From NCBI GenBank assembly GCA_003049465.1, contig PYSS01000146.1, forward strand, positions 5,378-69,377: a stretch of 64,000 nucleotides of DNA, in the 5' to 3' direction. This document shows, in pieces, positions 35,149-46,208 of the stretch. Below the pieces are notes generated by a model, which saw nothing but the letters and a program-made list of their open reading frames with translations, ran no database searches and was not told the origin of the DNA. A program made the translations under genes and the position numbers. Position 1 is the stretch's first letter. Each line of letters starts with the position of its first letter. This DNA is from Magnaporthiopsis rhizophila (taxonomy: Eukaryota; Ascomycota; Sordariomycetes; Magnaporthales; Magnaporthaceae).

Positions 35149-36411
35149 GCCATGTCTAGCGCATATCCTCCTGAGTGCCTTGGATCCCCGACCGTAAAGA
35201 TGGGGAAAGTCGCCAGAATTTAATCCTGATACAATTATCTCGTTGACTGAGAAGGAAGATCGTCGGGCCGGTAGGTCAACAGCTCTTAAGGGGATGGTCC
35301 TTGCCGATCGGGCGGTGGCGGGTGTCGCCTTTTTTTGACGATGACGGTTAGGTTGGACAAGGCGCTAGGATTAAGTGGGCGATGGGGGCTAGGGTCCCGC
35401 CTCGGTTGGCCTTTTGAAGAGGCTGGGGTGCTGAAAAAGGGGGCGTCAATTGATGGATGCAGGCTGCTCCAGCCAGTCGAATCACGTTGCGGAGCCCGAC
35501 CCACGAGTACGGAAGTCGACAGCCGGTTGAAGGAATGGCCAACTGGAAACATAGCGAATAAGCCACGCCCTCTTGGCCGAAGTCAATGGGTTCCAATAGG
35601 CTGGGATTGGCAACGTGCGCTGGCGGGCGAGCCTGTTTCCAATGGTCGCCCCTCGTGCGTCACGGAAGGAACGGACCTGGGCTGGGTCGTAGCTGCGCCT
35701 CAATGTCGGGCGTTTTCTCCTTGTTTGCACGGACTTTTCGGCACTGTCACGAGTGATTCTGGCAAAAAAAAACGAATCGAGATCTTCGTTCGTGAGCCCT
35801 TTTCCCCTCACTCTAGCCCTTTTTTTTTTGAATGCGACTTTGATCCTCTTTGCCGCCATTTTATTTTTAGGGTGTCGGGTACACGCAGCACTTACGTATT
35901 GCATCGACTCGTCGTGCATTTGGCTCCAATTTCGATTGACGACGCGTCGTCCGAACTCCAGCGCTGGACGGGCTGCTGTCACTGTCACTGCCGGCGAAAC
36001 CACCGACCAGGCTGGGGTTACCGCTAGGGGAAGCCCAGTTGCCGCCCGAGCACGACCAGGGCTTAAAAAGGCACATTGGACGGAAACGCCAGGGGCTCTT
36101 GGCGCATTTCCTTGGGGCTCCCCACAACCAAGGGTCCACTGCTTCCCGAGCACTCACTGATCGCATCCTGGACCCTCCGTCGACGGCGCCGACGGCAGCA
36201 AAAGAGTCGCGTAGCCGGCATCTTCTCTCAGCAGGCGTCAACCTCAATGTGGTCTGTCTCTGCGCGCCTGAGATGACATTTCCCTTGGCCCGGAGCAGGG
36301 TATCCATTCCACGAGGATCGGGCTCCTGACACCGACGGCGAGCCTGGGCCACTTCCCTGCCAGGCGACTTACACTGCTGCATTGTAATTCAGCGACGGGC
36401 TCTATATCGCC

Positions 36412-39400
36412 ATGGCGCCGCCGCTCGAGGCCATAGAGGGAGGGACGGGGATCCTGCCGGCGCATCGCCGTCGGCGCCGGCTGCGCCTGTCGGACGGCAT
36501 CGAGCGCTTCTCGGAGCGCCTTGCCGCGGCCTGGCGGAACACTACCTCTGCTGGCGCCGCAAAGTTCTCGGCCGCGCTCCCCAGCTTCCGCCGCAAGGTG
36601 CCGCCTAGTAGCGACGGCCGGCACATTCCTCTCGGCGCCCGCTGGCAGGGCGTCGAGCTGCGAGACCAACGCACCGGCAAGCCCTATGTCTCCAACTTCA
36701 TCCGGTCCAGCCGCTACACGCTATGGGACTTCCTACCGCGCCAGCTAGTCTTCCAGTTCATGAAGATTGCAAACTTCTACTTCCTCATCATCGCCATCCT
36801 GCAGATGATCCCCGGACTGAGTCCCGTGGCCAGCTACACCACGGGCGCCCCGCTCATCGTCTTTGTCAGCTTCAGCATGGCCAAGGAGGGCTACGACGAC
36901 TACCGGAGGTATCGCCTGGACAAGGTGGAGAATAGGAGCGACGCCTGGGTCTACGATCCTAACGGTGTCGCCAAGAAGACCATGTCCGAGTCCAAGAAGC
37001 CGCGCACTAGCGGCAAGGGTCAAAAGAAGCGCGAGCGCCTCGACGACGAGACGGGCAACGGCACCGAGCTGCGCCACATGGGCCGCCGCTCCGGCAGCCT
37101 GGACGACGCCTGGACGCGCGTGCAGTGGCAGGACGTGCGCGTCGGCGACATAGTCCGCCTAGCGAGGGACAAGCAGGTGCCCGCTGACATGGTACTGCTC
37201 TCGGCCACGGGCCCCAGCGGCATCGCCTACATCGACACCATGGCGCTCGACGGTGAGACGAGCCTCAAGAGCAAGCAGGCCTGCCCGCTCCTGGCTAAGC
37301 GCTGCGGCACCGTGGCCGGCATCGCGTCGTGCGACGCTGTCGTGGTCTCGGAGGACCCCAACCTCGACATCTACTCCTTCGACGGCCGCGTCAAGGTCGG
37401 CGACGAGACGGTGCCCCTAACCATGAACCAGGTCGTCTTTCGAGGGTCCACCATGCGCAACACCAAGGAGGCGTACGGCCTCGTCATCAACTCGGGCGAG
37501 GAGTGCAAGATCAGGATGAACGCCAACAAGGGGACGCGCGCCAAGAACCCAGCCATGCAGGCCATTACGAACCGCATCATCTTCTTCGTCGTTTTCGTCC
37601 TCATCATGCTCGCCATCGGCATCAAGATCGGCAACGACCTGTTTGAGGCCGACTATGGGAGCACGGCTTGGTACATGTTTGGCGCGCGGCTCAAGACGAC
37701 CGAGCAGGTCTTTGGCACCATCATCCTGCTCAACACCCTGATCCCCATCTCGCTCTACGTCAGCCTGGAAATCGTCAAGATCGGCCAGTTCTGGATGCTT
37801 CAGGACGTGGAGATGTACGACCCCGAGACCAACACGCCCATGGTGGTCAACACGACCAGCATCCTCGAGAACCTGGGTCAGGTCAGCTACGTGTTCTCGG
37901 ACAAGACCGGGACGCTGACGGAGAACATCATGCGCTTCCAAAAGATGAGTGCTGGCGGCTATGTGTGGCACCACGACATGGGCGTCAGCGATGGCGCTCC
38001 CGGGGCCGAGCTGCGGACTCGGGACCTGCTGGAGCACCTGAAACACAATCCAGACTCGCCGCTCTCAGAGCGGGCGCTGCATTTCGTGCTCTGCACGGCG
38101 CTTTGCAACACCTGTCTTCCTGAGGTGAAGGACGACGGCGAGATTGAGTTCCAGGCGGCCTCCCCTGACGAACTTGCCCTCGTCAACGCCGCACGGGAGC
38201 TGGGCTACGTCATGGTGGATCGCGATAGCGAGACCATCAAGCTCAAGCATGAAGGTGCGGACGGCAAGACAAGGACCGATGTATACGGGATACTGGACGT
38301 CATCGAATTCACGAGCGACCGCAAAAGGATGACCACCATCCTGAGGACCCCGGATAACAAGATTCTGCTGCTCAGCAAGGGTGCCGACAGCGCCCTTCTG
38401 CCGCGCCTTAGGCTGAAGCAGCTCGCCGAAAGAGTCGCTGCTTCGGTCTCACGCCGGACAAGCAAGCGCCGGAGCATGCGGATGGAGCCGTCCAAAAATG
38501 CGCACGACCCCGAGAGCCTCACGGGCGCCGGGCGCGGGGGTGCCGGCCACGACATGCCCATGCTCCCGGACTCCGACATATTCGAGGCGTGTTTCCGGCA
38601 CATCGAAGACTTTGCATCCGAAGGCCTGCGCACGCTGCTGTTCGCGTACCGGTACATCGGCGAGGCCGACTATCGGAGCTGGAAGCGCGAATATCTCGAG
38701 GCGGAAACCAGCCTCACGGACCGGCAAGCTAGGATCGACGAGGTCGCTAGCAGGATGGAGGCGGGCCTCGAGCTCGCGGGCATCACGGCCATCGAGGATA
38801 AGCTCCAAAAGGGCGTGCCCGAGACGATCGACAAGCTGCGGCGCGCTAACGTCAAGGTATGGATGCTGACTGGGGACAAGCGCGAGACGGCCATCAACAT
38901 TGGCCACTCGGCCAAGATCTGCCATCCGTTTTCAGACCTCTTCATCCTGGATGCCACGGACGGAGACATCAGGGACACCATCGAGGGCGTGCTGCAGGAG
39001 GTGGACGCGGGCGGCATCCAGCACTCGGTCGTGGTCATCGACGGCCTCACCCTCACGGTGGTTGAGCAGGACGAGGCCTGCAAGAAGCTCTTCTACCTGC
39101 TGCTCACGCGGGTCGACGCTGTCATATGCTGCCGTGCGTCGCCGGCGCAAAAGGCAAACGTGGTCAAGTGCATCCGCAACCAGGTGCCGGGCTCCCTTAC
39201 GCTCGCCATCGGCGACGGGGCCAACGACATCGCCATGATCCTGGCGTCGCACGTCGGCATCGGCATCTCCGGGCGCGAGGGCCTGCAGGCGGCGCGCATC
39301 TCGGACTACTCGATTGCGCAGTTCCGGTTCCTGCAGCGGCTGCTCTTTGTGCACGGCCGCTGGAACTATGTGCGGACGAGCAAGTACATCCTGGGCACCT

Positions 39401-40330
39401 TCTGGAAGGAGATCGTCTTCTACCTCAACCAAGCGCTGTACCAGCGCTACAACGGCTACACGGGCACGTCCTTTTTCGAGTCGGCCAGCCTGACCGTCTT
39501 CAACGCGCTCTTCACGTCGCTCGCCGTCGTGCTGATGGGCATCTTCGAGAAGGACCTGTCGGCCGAGACGCTGCTCGCCATCCCGGAGCTGTACACGTAT
39601 GGGCAGCGCGACAAGGGGCTCAACTTTGTCAAGTACGTGGGCTGGATGGTTCTGGGCACCGCAGAGGCCTTTGTCATCTCGTTTTCCATCTGGGGCGCCT
39701 ACAACTTTGCCTATTCGAACGAGGACACGACCATCTTTCCCATTGGCAACGTTGCATTTACAGTTTGCGTCATCTTTATCAACATCAAGATGCTGTAGGT
39801 TTTGTTCGCTGCACTCTCCATCTCGGTATATGCCGTGTGTATGTGTGTGTGTGCGCGCCCAACTGACAGAATTCATTAACCATAGACTAATAGAGCTGCA
39901 CAACAAGACCATCATCGTGTTCGGCGGCTTCTTCATCACCGTGGCGGGCTGGTGGCTGTGGAACCTGGCCCTGGCGGGCGTGTACCAGGAGAGCATTGGT
40001 CCGTACATCGTCAGGGGCTCCTTCATCCGCGGCTTCGGCCGCACCGCGGTCTGGTGGCTCTCCGTCATCGGGGCGCTCGCCTCCGTCGTGGTGCTGGAGC
40101 TGGCTATCAAGAGCATCAGGCGCATCTACTTCCCGACCGACACCATCATCATGCAGGAGCTGGAGCAGAATCAGAGGAAGAAGGAAGCTGCGGCTGCTGC
40201 AGCCGGGAGAGGCGGGCGGCGAGGAGACGGGGGCGCAGACAGCAACGTCCACGACGAGATAGAGGGGCAGGAGCTGGAGGGGCAGAGCCAGCGCCATGAT
40301 TTTGGCGCGAGTGGAAAGCCCTCGAGGTGA
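36412..40330 (+). CDS. P4-type ATPase, phospholipid flippase (Dnf3-like)
   Basis: Moves aminophospholipids from the outer/lumenal to the cytosolic leaflet, typically in Golgi, endosome or plasma membrane. Exon 1 (36412-39794) and exon 2 (39886-40330), separated by a 91-nt intron (GTAGGT..CATAG), encode 1,275 residues. Landmarks: cytosolic N-tail, first membrane pair with FLPRQLVFQFMKIANFYFL, actuator motif DGETS near 280-284, phosphorylation motif DKTGTLTEN with Asp497, nucleotide-binding FQAASPDELALV, hinge TGDKRETAINIG and GDGANDIAMI, then the C-terminal membrane bundle completed by exon 2. The actuator motif has Ser where most P4-ATPases have Asn (DGETN). The KEGYDD segment and the length fit the Dnf3 clade better than Drs2 or Neo1; I infer this from memory of the clades. 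The next gene, on the same strand, is another lipid-membrane protein. Confidence 0.92.
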
Positions 40331-40925
40331 CGACGTATTCGTCTCTCGTCTTTTCATCGCTCCTCGACCCCTTCAGACTCTCCAGCTAGGTACAGAACAC
40401 TACTAACTCGTATTGTATATAATCGTTTACATATGTCTGTCACTGGTGATTTAGTTTTTTGAGTTTTATCTTGCTTTTGTATGTAGCGGCGATTTTGTGT
40501 CATTTTCTGTTTATCTTCAGCGAGCACCACAACGAGTATTGCTTGGGTCTCTATCTCTTTCTCTCTATTTGTGTTTTTCCATGACTGTTTTTCTCTTAGA
40601 ATTTTTTACGTCTCCCAACGAGCAATCCGTTTCAGCGGTATACAATGATGAAACACACATACATATCCTTTAACTCGAGCTGGGCCTAAATGGTGGTTTA
40701 CTGCGTTCTGTATGCACAATGGAGTCACTGCTGCACGCGACGTCGCGGTCGGACAGGGGTCCGGGCTCGCCATCATTTTGCCGTTATCGAAACGATTTTT
40801 GGCATTCCGTTGCTGCAGGTTACATTTTATCATCTTTTTCTTTCCTTTTCCGTTCTCGTCTTCCTTCTGGATCTTTCTCTTTTTTTTTTTTTTTTTGCCT
40901 GAACCACATAAACTAACCCCTCGAA
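40331..40925. other. Intergenic: flippase 3' flank, PAQR promoter
   Basis: About 0.6 kb. A pyrimidine-rich stretch with a T run (about 40881-40897) lies just upstream of the PAQR start codon. No other feature was seen. Confidence 0.5.
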
Positions 40926-42393
40926 ATGAAGTCCGAGCAGCTGCGCGGCTTCGAGCTCGCCCTCGTCACCGACACCGGCGGTGGCGGTGTGTCATCATCG
41001 TCAATCGCGTCGGCCACAGCCGGAAGGCGGCAGAGGCACAGGAACAGGAGGGTGGGCAAGGGACGTGCGGGGGAAGAGCCGGAGGAGGAGCGTCGCGTCG
41101 ATGCGGCTGTGAGGCGGCGGTTGCTGGTGTGGGAGGAGCTGCGTAGGTTTTTTGAGATGCTGTCCTGGTGCCAGGCGCGTTGCTGGTTTATATCTGACAT
41201 TTGGTTTTGTACCGTCTTTTAGCGCTGTGGCAACGGGAGTAAGTATCACAGCCATCTTGTTCTCGGCATGGTTTGAAGGTTGTGAATGCTAAGCGGCTGT
41301 CTTTTTGTGGTTGCACAGGCAAGGGGGCAACCTCATATTTACAGGATACAGGTAAGTTGTGCTAGCGGTGTTGAAGAGACGGACACTTGGGCAGTCTTTT
41401 TAACACGCTAGCCTACCAACAGAAAAGCCCCAGGGACGGTCAAGGAGTGCCTGGAAAGCTGGTTTTATCTACACAACGAAAGCGGTAGGCTGGCCACACC
41501 GCCCTCGTTTCCCATCCAGCCCTTCCAATACCTCCAGCTGTGAAAACTAACAACACCCCAACAAAAGTCAACATCCACTCCCACACCCTCGGCGCCCTCC
41601 TCTTCCTCCTCCTCCCCTTCTTCATCTTCTCGTCCCAGATCCCGCCGCGCTACGCGGCCGCGACTCCCGGCGAGGTGGCCGTGTGCAGCGTCTACTTCGC
41701 CGGCGTGACCGTCTGCTTCGTGCTCTCGGCGGCCTTCCACACCTTCATCCCGCGCGGCCTGGCCGCCTTCCGGCTGGGCCTCAAGCTCGACGTCCAGGGC
41801 TGCCTGCTGCTCATGTGGGGCAGCACCGTGCCGCTCATCTACTACTCTTTTCCGCCCCCGCTCTGCAGCGATGATGACGATGACGGATCAGCAGCGGCAG
41901 TGAGACGTACCGCCTACTTTGCAGCCACGGCCGTGCTGGCGCTGGGGTGCAGCGCCGCGACCTTTGCGCCGCGCATGGAGGGCGCGCCGGGCGCCGTGCC
42001 GCGCGCGCTGCTGCTCGCGTGCTTTGGGCTGGCGTCGTTTGTCGCACCCGTCGTGCACGGCGCCGCGCTGAGCACCGCTCCCGGGTTTGCGGAGCATGCG
42101 CGCCGCGTCGGCCTGCCGTGGGTTGCTGTCACGGCGGGGTGTAATCTTGCTGCGCTGGGGGTGTACATCTCCAAGGTGAGGCCGATAGCGTACTTTCAGG
42201 GCGGCCTTAATCAGATGCTAATGGGATCATGTCGCTCACACCTACCTAGCTTCCGGAAAGATGGTACCCTCGTCGCTTCGACATTTTCGGCCATAGCCAT
42301 CAGCTCATGCATATCCTCATCGTCTGCTCTGCGCTCGCTTACGCCATGGCCGTGGTGCAATCGTTTGATGCGCGGCACGAAAGAGAATGCTGA
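40926..42393 (+). CDS. PAQR/Izh-type seven-transmembrane receptor (AdipoR-hemolysin III family)
   Basis: Member of the progestin/adiponectin receptor family; yeast Izh proteins affect zinc and lipid homeostasis, and the family has ceramidase-like metal chemistry. Six exons (40926-41142, 41223-41238, 41319-41351, 41423-41484, 41568-42175, 42250-42393; introns 71-83 nt) give 359 residues. Exons 2 and 3 are only 16 and 33 nt; joining them yields LLVWEELPLWQREQGGN followed by LIFTGYR, and exon 4 gives HNESVNIHSHTLGA, matching the family signature. Metal-site motifs: SAAFHTF (S-x3-H) and FDIFGHSHQLMH (H-x3-H). The last intron removes a frame-disrupting segment, so an unspliced reading would miss the second His motif. 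The cytosolic N-tail has a basic stretch (RRQRHRNRR). Confidence 0.93.
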
Positions 42394-42496
42394 TGACTCC
42401 GCGACATACATCCTAGCTGGCTAGGTAGACAGCGAGTTTCGGTGCTGTCAGAGCGTATAGATAACAAGATAGAGGGGACGCCAGATAGACTACAAA

Positions 42497-44816
42497 TCAC
42501 GTCCCGTTCCTCCTCCGCCCGCCGCCCTTGCTCCTCTCAATGTGGCCGCGGAGCACCTTCCTGGTCTCCATCAGGCTGCGCTTCTGCTTGGCCTTTGCCT
42601 TGCCGAGCGTCATGAGGAAGTTCTTCTTGCGCGCCTTCTCCTTGTTGGTCGTCGAGCCGCCGCGCGCATCCTTCTGCGACTTGCGGATGGCCTTTGTCGA
42701 CTTGTGCTCGTCGCGGTCCGGCTTGCCCTCCTTGGCCATGGCTACCCGCTCCTCCTTGGTGCTCTTGCGCAGCGTCCCCGGCAGCTCGATCTGCTCCGCC
42801 GTGAGCGCCTCGTCCGCGTGCCGCTGCTCCAGCTCCCGCTGCCGCTTCGCCCGCCCGCCCATGGCCTTGTCGACCTGCGCCTGCAGCCGCAGCTCCTGCA
42901 GCTTGGCCAGGTCCGCCGGCGTGAGGATGGTCGTTGTCGCAAGCTTGGATATCCTCTCCGCCTCGGATTTTGCGTCTGCCACCGGCTTATCGCCGTCTTC
43001 GTCGTCCGAGCTGTCTGAGCCGTCGTCTTCTTCGCCGTGCGATGTCTTGACACGCTTGAGCTTGGGCGGCGTCTCGTCCTCATCCGCGCTGACGTCAATC
43101 CAACCGCCCGAGTCGCTGCTCTCGGACGACGCCACCTCCCATCCGTCGTCATCCTCTTCTTCCTCCTCCTCCTCGCCTGCGCCAGGCTCCTCAGGAAGGC
43201 CCTTCTCTGCTCGCTTCCGCTTTTTCTCCTCCTCCTTCCAGCTCTCCAGGAGCTCTAGCCCCTCAATACCCCCAGGCTCCTCCTCACCAAACCGCCTCTG
43301 CTGAATCTCCCCGCTCTTGAGGCCCATGGTAACCTCCTTGCCCCTGTCCTTCTTGCGCAGCATGTCTGCGCCCACCTCTCGGTAGAGCGAGAGGAGGCCG
43401 TTGGCCGCCATCATGACGCCCTTGTCCTTGCTCCTGCGGTACTGGACCAGATCCTGTAACAGTGTCTCGTTCATGGCCAGGTGTTGGCGTACGCAGATTT
43501 CGCGGATGGCGTTGAGCCCCGCGGCGGCCACCTCGGCAGCGGCGGCCTCGCTGACAAACTCGTTGGCGATCTTGATGACAAGGGGCTCGAGCGCGTCGGG
43601 CGGCACCAGGTTGTGGGTACCCTGGGCGAGTGAGGCGAGGAAGGAGGTGACGTTCTGCTGGCGCGGGGTTAGGAACTTGGCGAACCACGAGTAGAGCGAG
43701 ATAATGGTGAGCTTGTGTAGGCCAACGAGCCGCGTGACGAGCTGCAGCACCAGCAGGCGGCTGTCGAGCGAGAGCTTGTTCTTGGTGCTTTGCAGGTGCT
43801 TCTGGAACAAGGCATCCGCGAAGCCCTGGGGGTCGTGCAGCAGGTGCAGGGCCGAGAAGTTGAGCGGGTGCGGCTGGCCCTTCTTGCGCTCGGCCTTTTT
43901 GACCTTAGCGACGGCATTCTTGTAGACCTTCTCGGTCTTCTTGGTCTTCTTGTTGATGCCGAGCTGGTGCTTGACCTTCCTAAGGTCGGGCGCGGCCTCG
44001 TCATCGCTGCTCTCGTCCTCGTGCTCCTCGCGCTCCTTGTCGCCGCCTAGGAAGAAGCGCACGCCGCCGACGATGACCTTTTCGTTGTCGGAGAGGCAGG
44101 CCTCCTTCATGACGGAGACGGGCTTGGCGTCGGTCCATATCTGGCGCTTCCACAGCTCGCGAGTGAGCTTGATGGCCCAGATGGCCTTGGAGGAGGTGCG
44201 GTCCGAGGTGACGAGGTTGAAGAGCACGGTCTGGATAGTGCGGTTGAGGCGGTGATTGGTGGTCTTGGAGTTGGAGTTGCGCAGGTCGCTCAGGATCTTC
44301 TGGAAGAGCAGGGAGCGCAGGGACTTGCTCGGCGTGGAGACGAGGATGGGGAAGAGCGTCGTCAGGAGGCTGGTCGAGTCCATGATGTCCTTGCGGCGCA
44401 GCAGGACCAGGCTGCCGACAATCTTGTCGCGCAGATCGCCGTCGAGAGCGGCATGGTGCTGCAGCAGGATGCGCTTGAGGTCGTCGGGGAATTCGCGCAG
44501 TGACTCGGGGTAGCAGTCGGCGACGTGGGCGATCAGGTCGATCAGGTCGTGGAACGACTGGACCTGGTCCGAGGACGCGGTCGAGGGCGACGATAGGAAT
44601 ATCTCGCGCTGCGACACATACTGCTCGTACTGCCGTTCAAACTCGTCCTGGTAGGACCGGGGGTCCCTCCGGATTTTGTACTGCAGACTCGCGCTGTTGC
44701 GTGACAGCCTTTGTTAGTCGTTGATCTGGAGCGGCCAACCTTGCGGGTATTGAGCAGAGTCGAGCATACAAGTCGGCGTCAATCTTCTCGAGCGCGGCTA
44801 CCTTGCGTTTCCCCAT
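42497..44816 (-). CDS. SDA1: Sda1, 60S ribosomal subunit biogenesis factor
   Basis: Nucleolar/nuclear protein required for maturation and export of the large ribosomal subunit, first named for actin/cell-cycle phenotypes in yeast. Exon 1 (44816-44770, GTATGC donor) and exon 2 (44693-42497) with a 76-nt intron give 747 residues. The join produces MGKRKVAALEKIDADF and LQYKIRRDPRSYQDEF, the conserved start. The middle holds HEAT-like helices (RLVGLHKLTIISLYSWFAKFL), then a long acidic stretch (EEEEEEDDDGWE) and a very basic tail (KARKKNFLMTLGKAKAKQKR) suited to rRNA contact and nuclear import. It ends 103 bp from the convergent PAQR gene. Confidence 0.95.
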
Positions 44817-46208
44817 TGTAAAAGCAGCAGCCCTTCGTCGGGAGGTATGTGGCCAATGTTGGCCGTCCGAGAGGAGGAGCTTCAGCGGTGGTGGGCTTTT
44901 TTTTTTCTTCCTCCGCACGCCGGCAGCGCATGTTGGTTATCGATAAGGTCGTATCACAGTTATCAGCTACCTCCCATGGCCGCCCCACATAGACCTCGTC
45001 CTCGAATGCCCCACCAGAGCGTGGGAAACGCTTCTGGTAGGCAGCGCCAGCTACTCCAACGGTCACACCCCTCATACAATTGAGCGTGGTCAGGTCGCGC
45101 ACGAGGCCTCACAGCCCCCGAAGCTCAAAGAACAATCAAAGATGCACCCTCAACACGAAGCTCACGCTATTCGGGATCGATCCGCGCCGTGGCGCATTCT
45201 CTCGCGAGTGGACAACCGTGTCGCTTGCCGCTCGCTCACCTAGCCAGCAATTGAGCAGCCCCTGGCGCAAGCATCAATATTCCTTCGACCCAGCAAGGCG
45301 AGGGCTTGACAACTGTCAAGTGGAAAATCGATGGAGCCGCTGTTGGTCTGCCTTTTGGCCGACGAACGAGACAGCCAATCCCGGGGCGGTTCTTCTTCTC
45401 CCTCAATTGGTGTGATACACTGCAGATGCGAGCAGCTTGCCGCGGCCTCCCCCTGGGCCACGCCTTTTTCCACTTGCCTAAGCAGGCCAAGTTCCGTTGC
45501 ATGTTATCGCGCCCCGCATATGAGAGGCGGTGCAAGGCCAGCCATGTCCAATGTTTGCTGAGCACAGTATTCTCATTTCTGCCTTTGCTGGCAAGCCTCA
45601 AAACAATGCCTTCCTGAGTTCTCTTGGAGACGGTCGCTCTCCTATGTCATTCTGGAAGTGCCAGCACAGAAGTTTGTCACCTGGGCTGCTTCGCTGCCGT
45701 CCTACACCTCGAAGAACAGCCGTGGGCTGTCGAGGTCAGCTGCGGTCAGGTGCAGAGGCCGGCAAAAAGAGGCGCCAGGAGCTATTCATCCGCCGTGCAG
45801 ACAGCCGCTGCGCCTCATTCCCGTGTCGCTCCGGGTCGACGAAATCTGCCCTGGTGCGGTGCCTTCAGTACCGCCCAGCGTCCAGTGCATGCACTTGTCC
45901 GCCATGGTCCGCCTCTCCCGCCCGCAGCCTTACCATATATCAAGCACGCTGCGCCCCTCCCCACAGCACTTCACACACACATCCGCACAATACGATCCGT
46001 CTTACCGACGGTATCGTTCCTTTCCCCTGAAGTTCCCCAGCTCCGTGCTTTTACATAAAAAAGACCACCCCACCAAGTTCGAGACAAGAGCACCCCCAAG
46101 GCGGGCTTCCCCAACCCCAATTCACACTCAACTGCGCGGCGCGGGCACGTCTAGTCGATTAGCTCGCAGCCTGGCCTCACAAGCCAGGTCCTGACCTCGA
46201 TCCCGACC
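44817..46208. other. Intergenic: divergent promoter region
   Basis: About 1.4 kb between SDA1 and the Clr5-like/ankyrin gene. Overlapping open frames near 45530-46190 change composition with frame and show no motifs. Sequence from about 45940 to 46200 is C/A-rich and probably the 5' leader of the plus-strand gene. Confidence 0.45.

Larger units (their letters stand above)
33768..36411. other. Intergenic: 2.6 kb with MITE copy 2 and long T tract
   Basis: This region holds the second inverted-repeat element (34774-35148) and the promoter of the P4-ATPase. Open frames of 171-230 codons on both strands between 35335 and 36382 overlap each other and have no family features; I treat them as chance frames in GC-rich upstream sequence. 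Confidence 0.45.

Noticed and set aside
35335..36382. Overlapping 171-230 codon frames on both strands upstream of the flippase
   Set aside because: They are mutually exclusive, have biased composition typical of GC-rich leaders, and carry no recognisable motif or splice logic.
40484..40496. GGCGATTTTGTG, similar to the MITE terminus
   Set aside because: Only about 10 bases match and there is no CACCCC/GGGGTG end or partner arm nearby.
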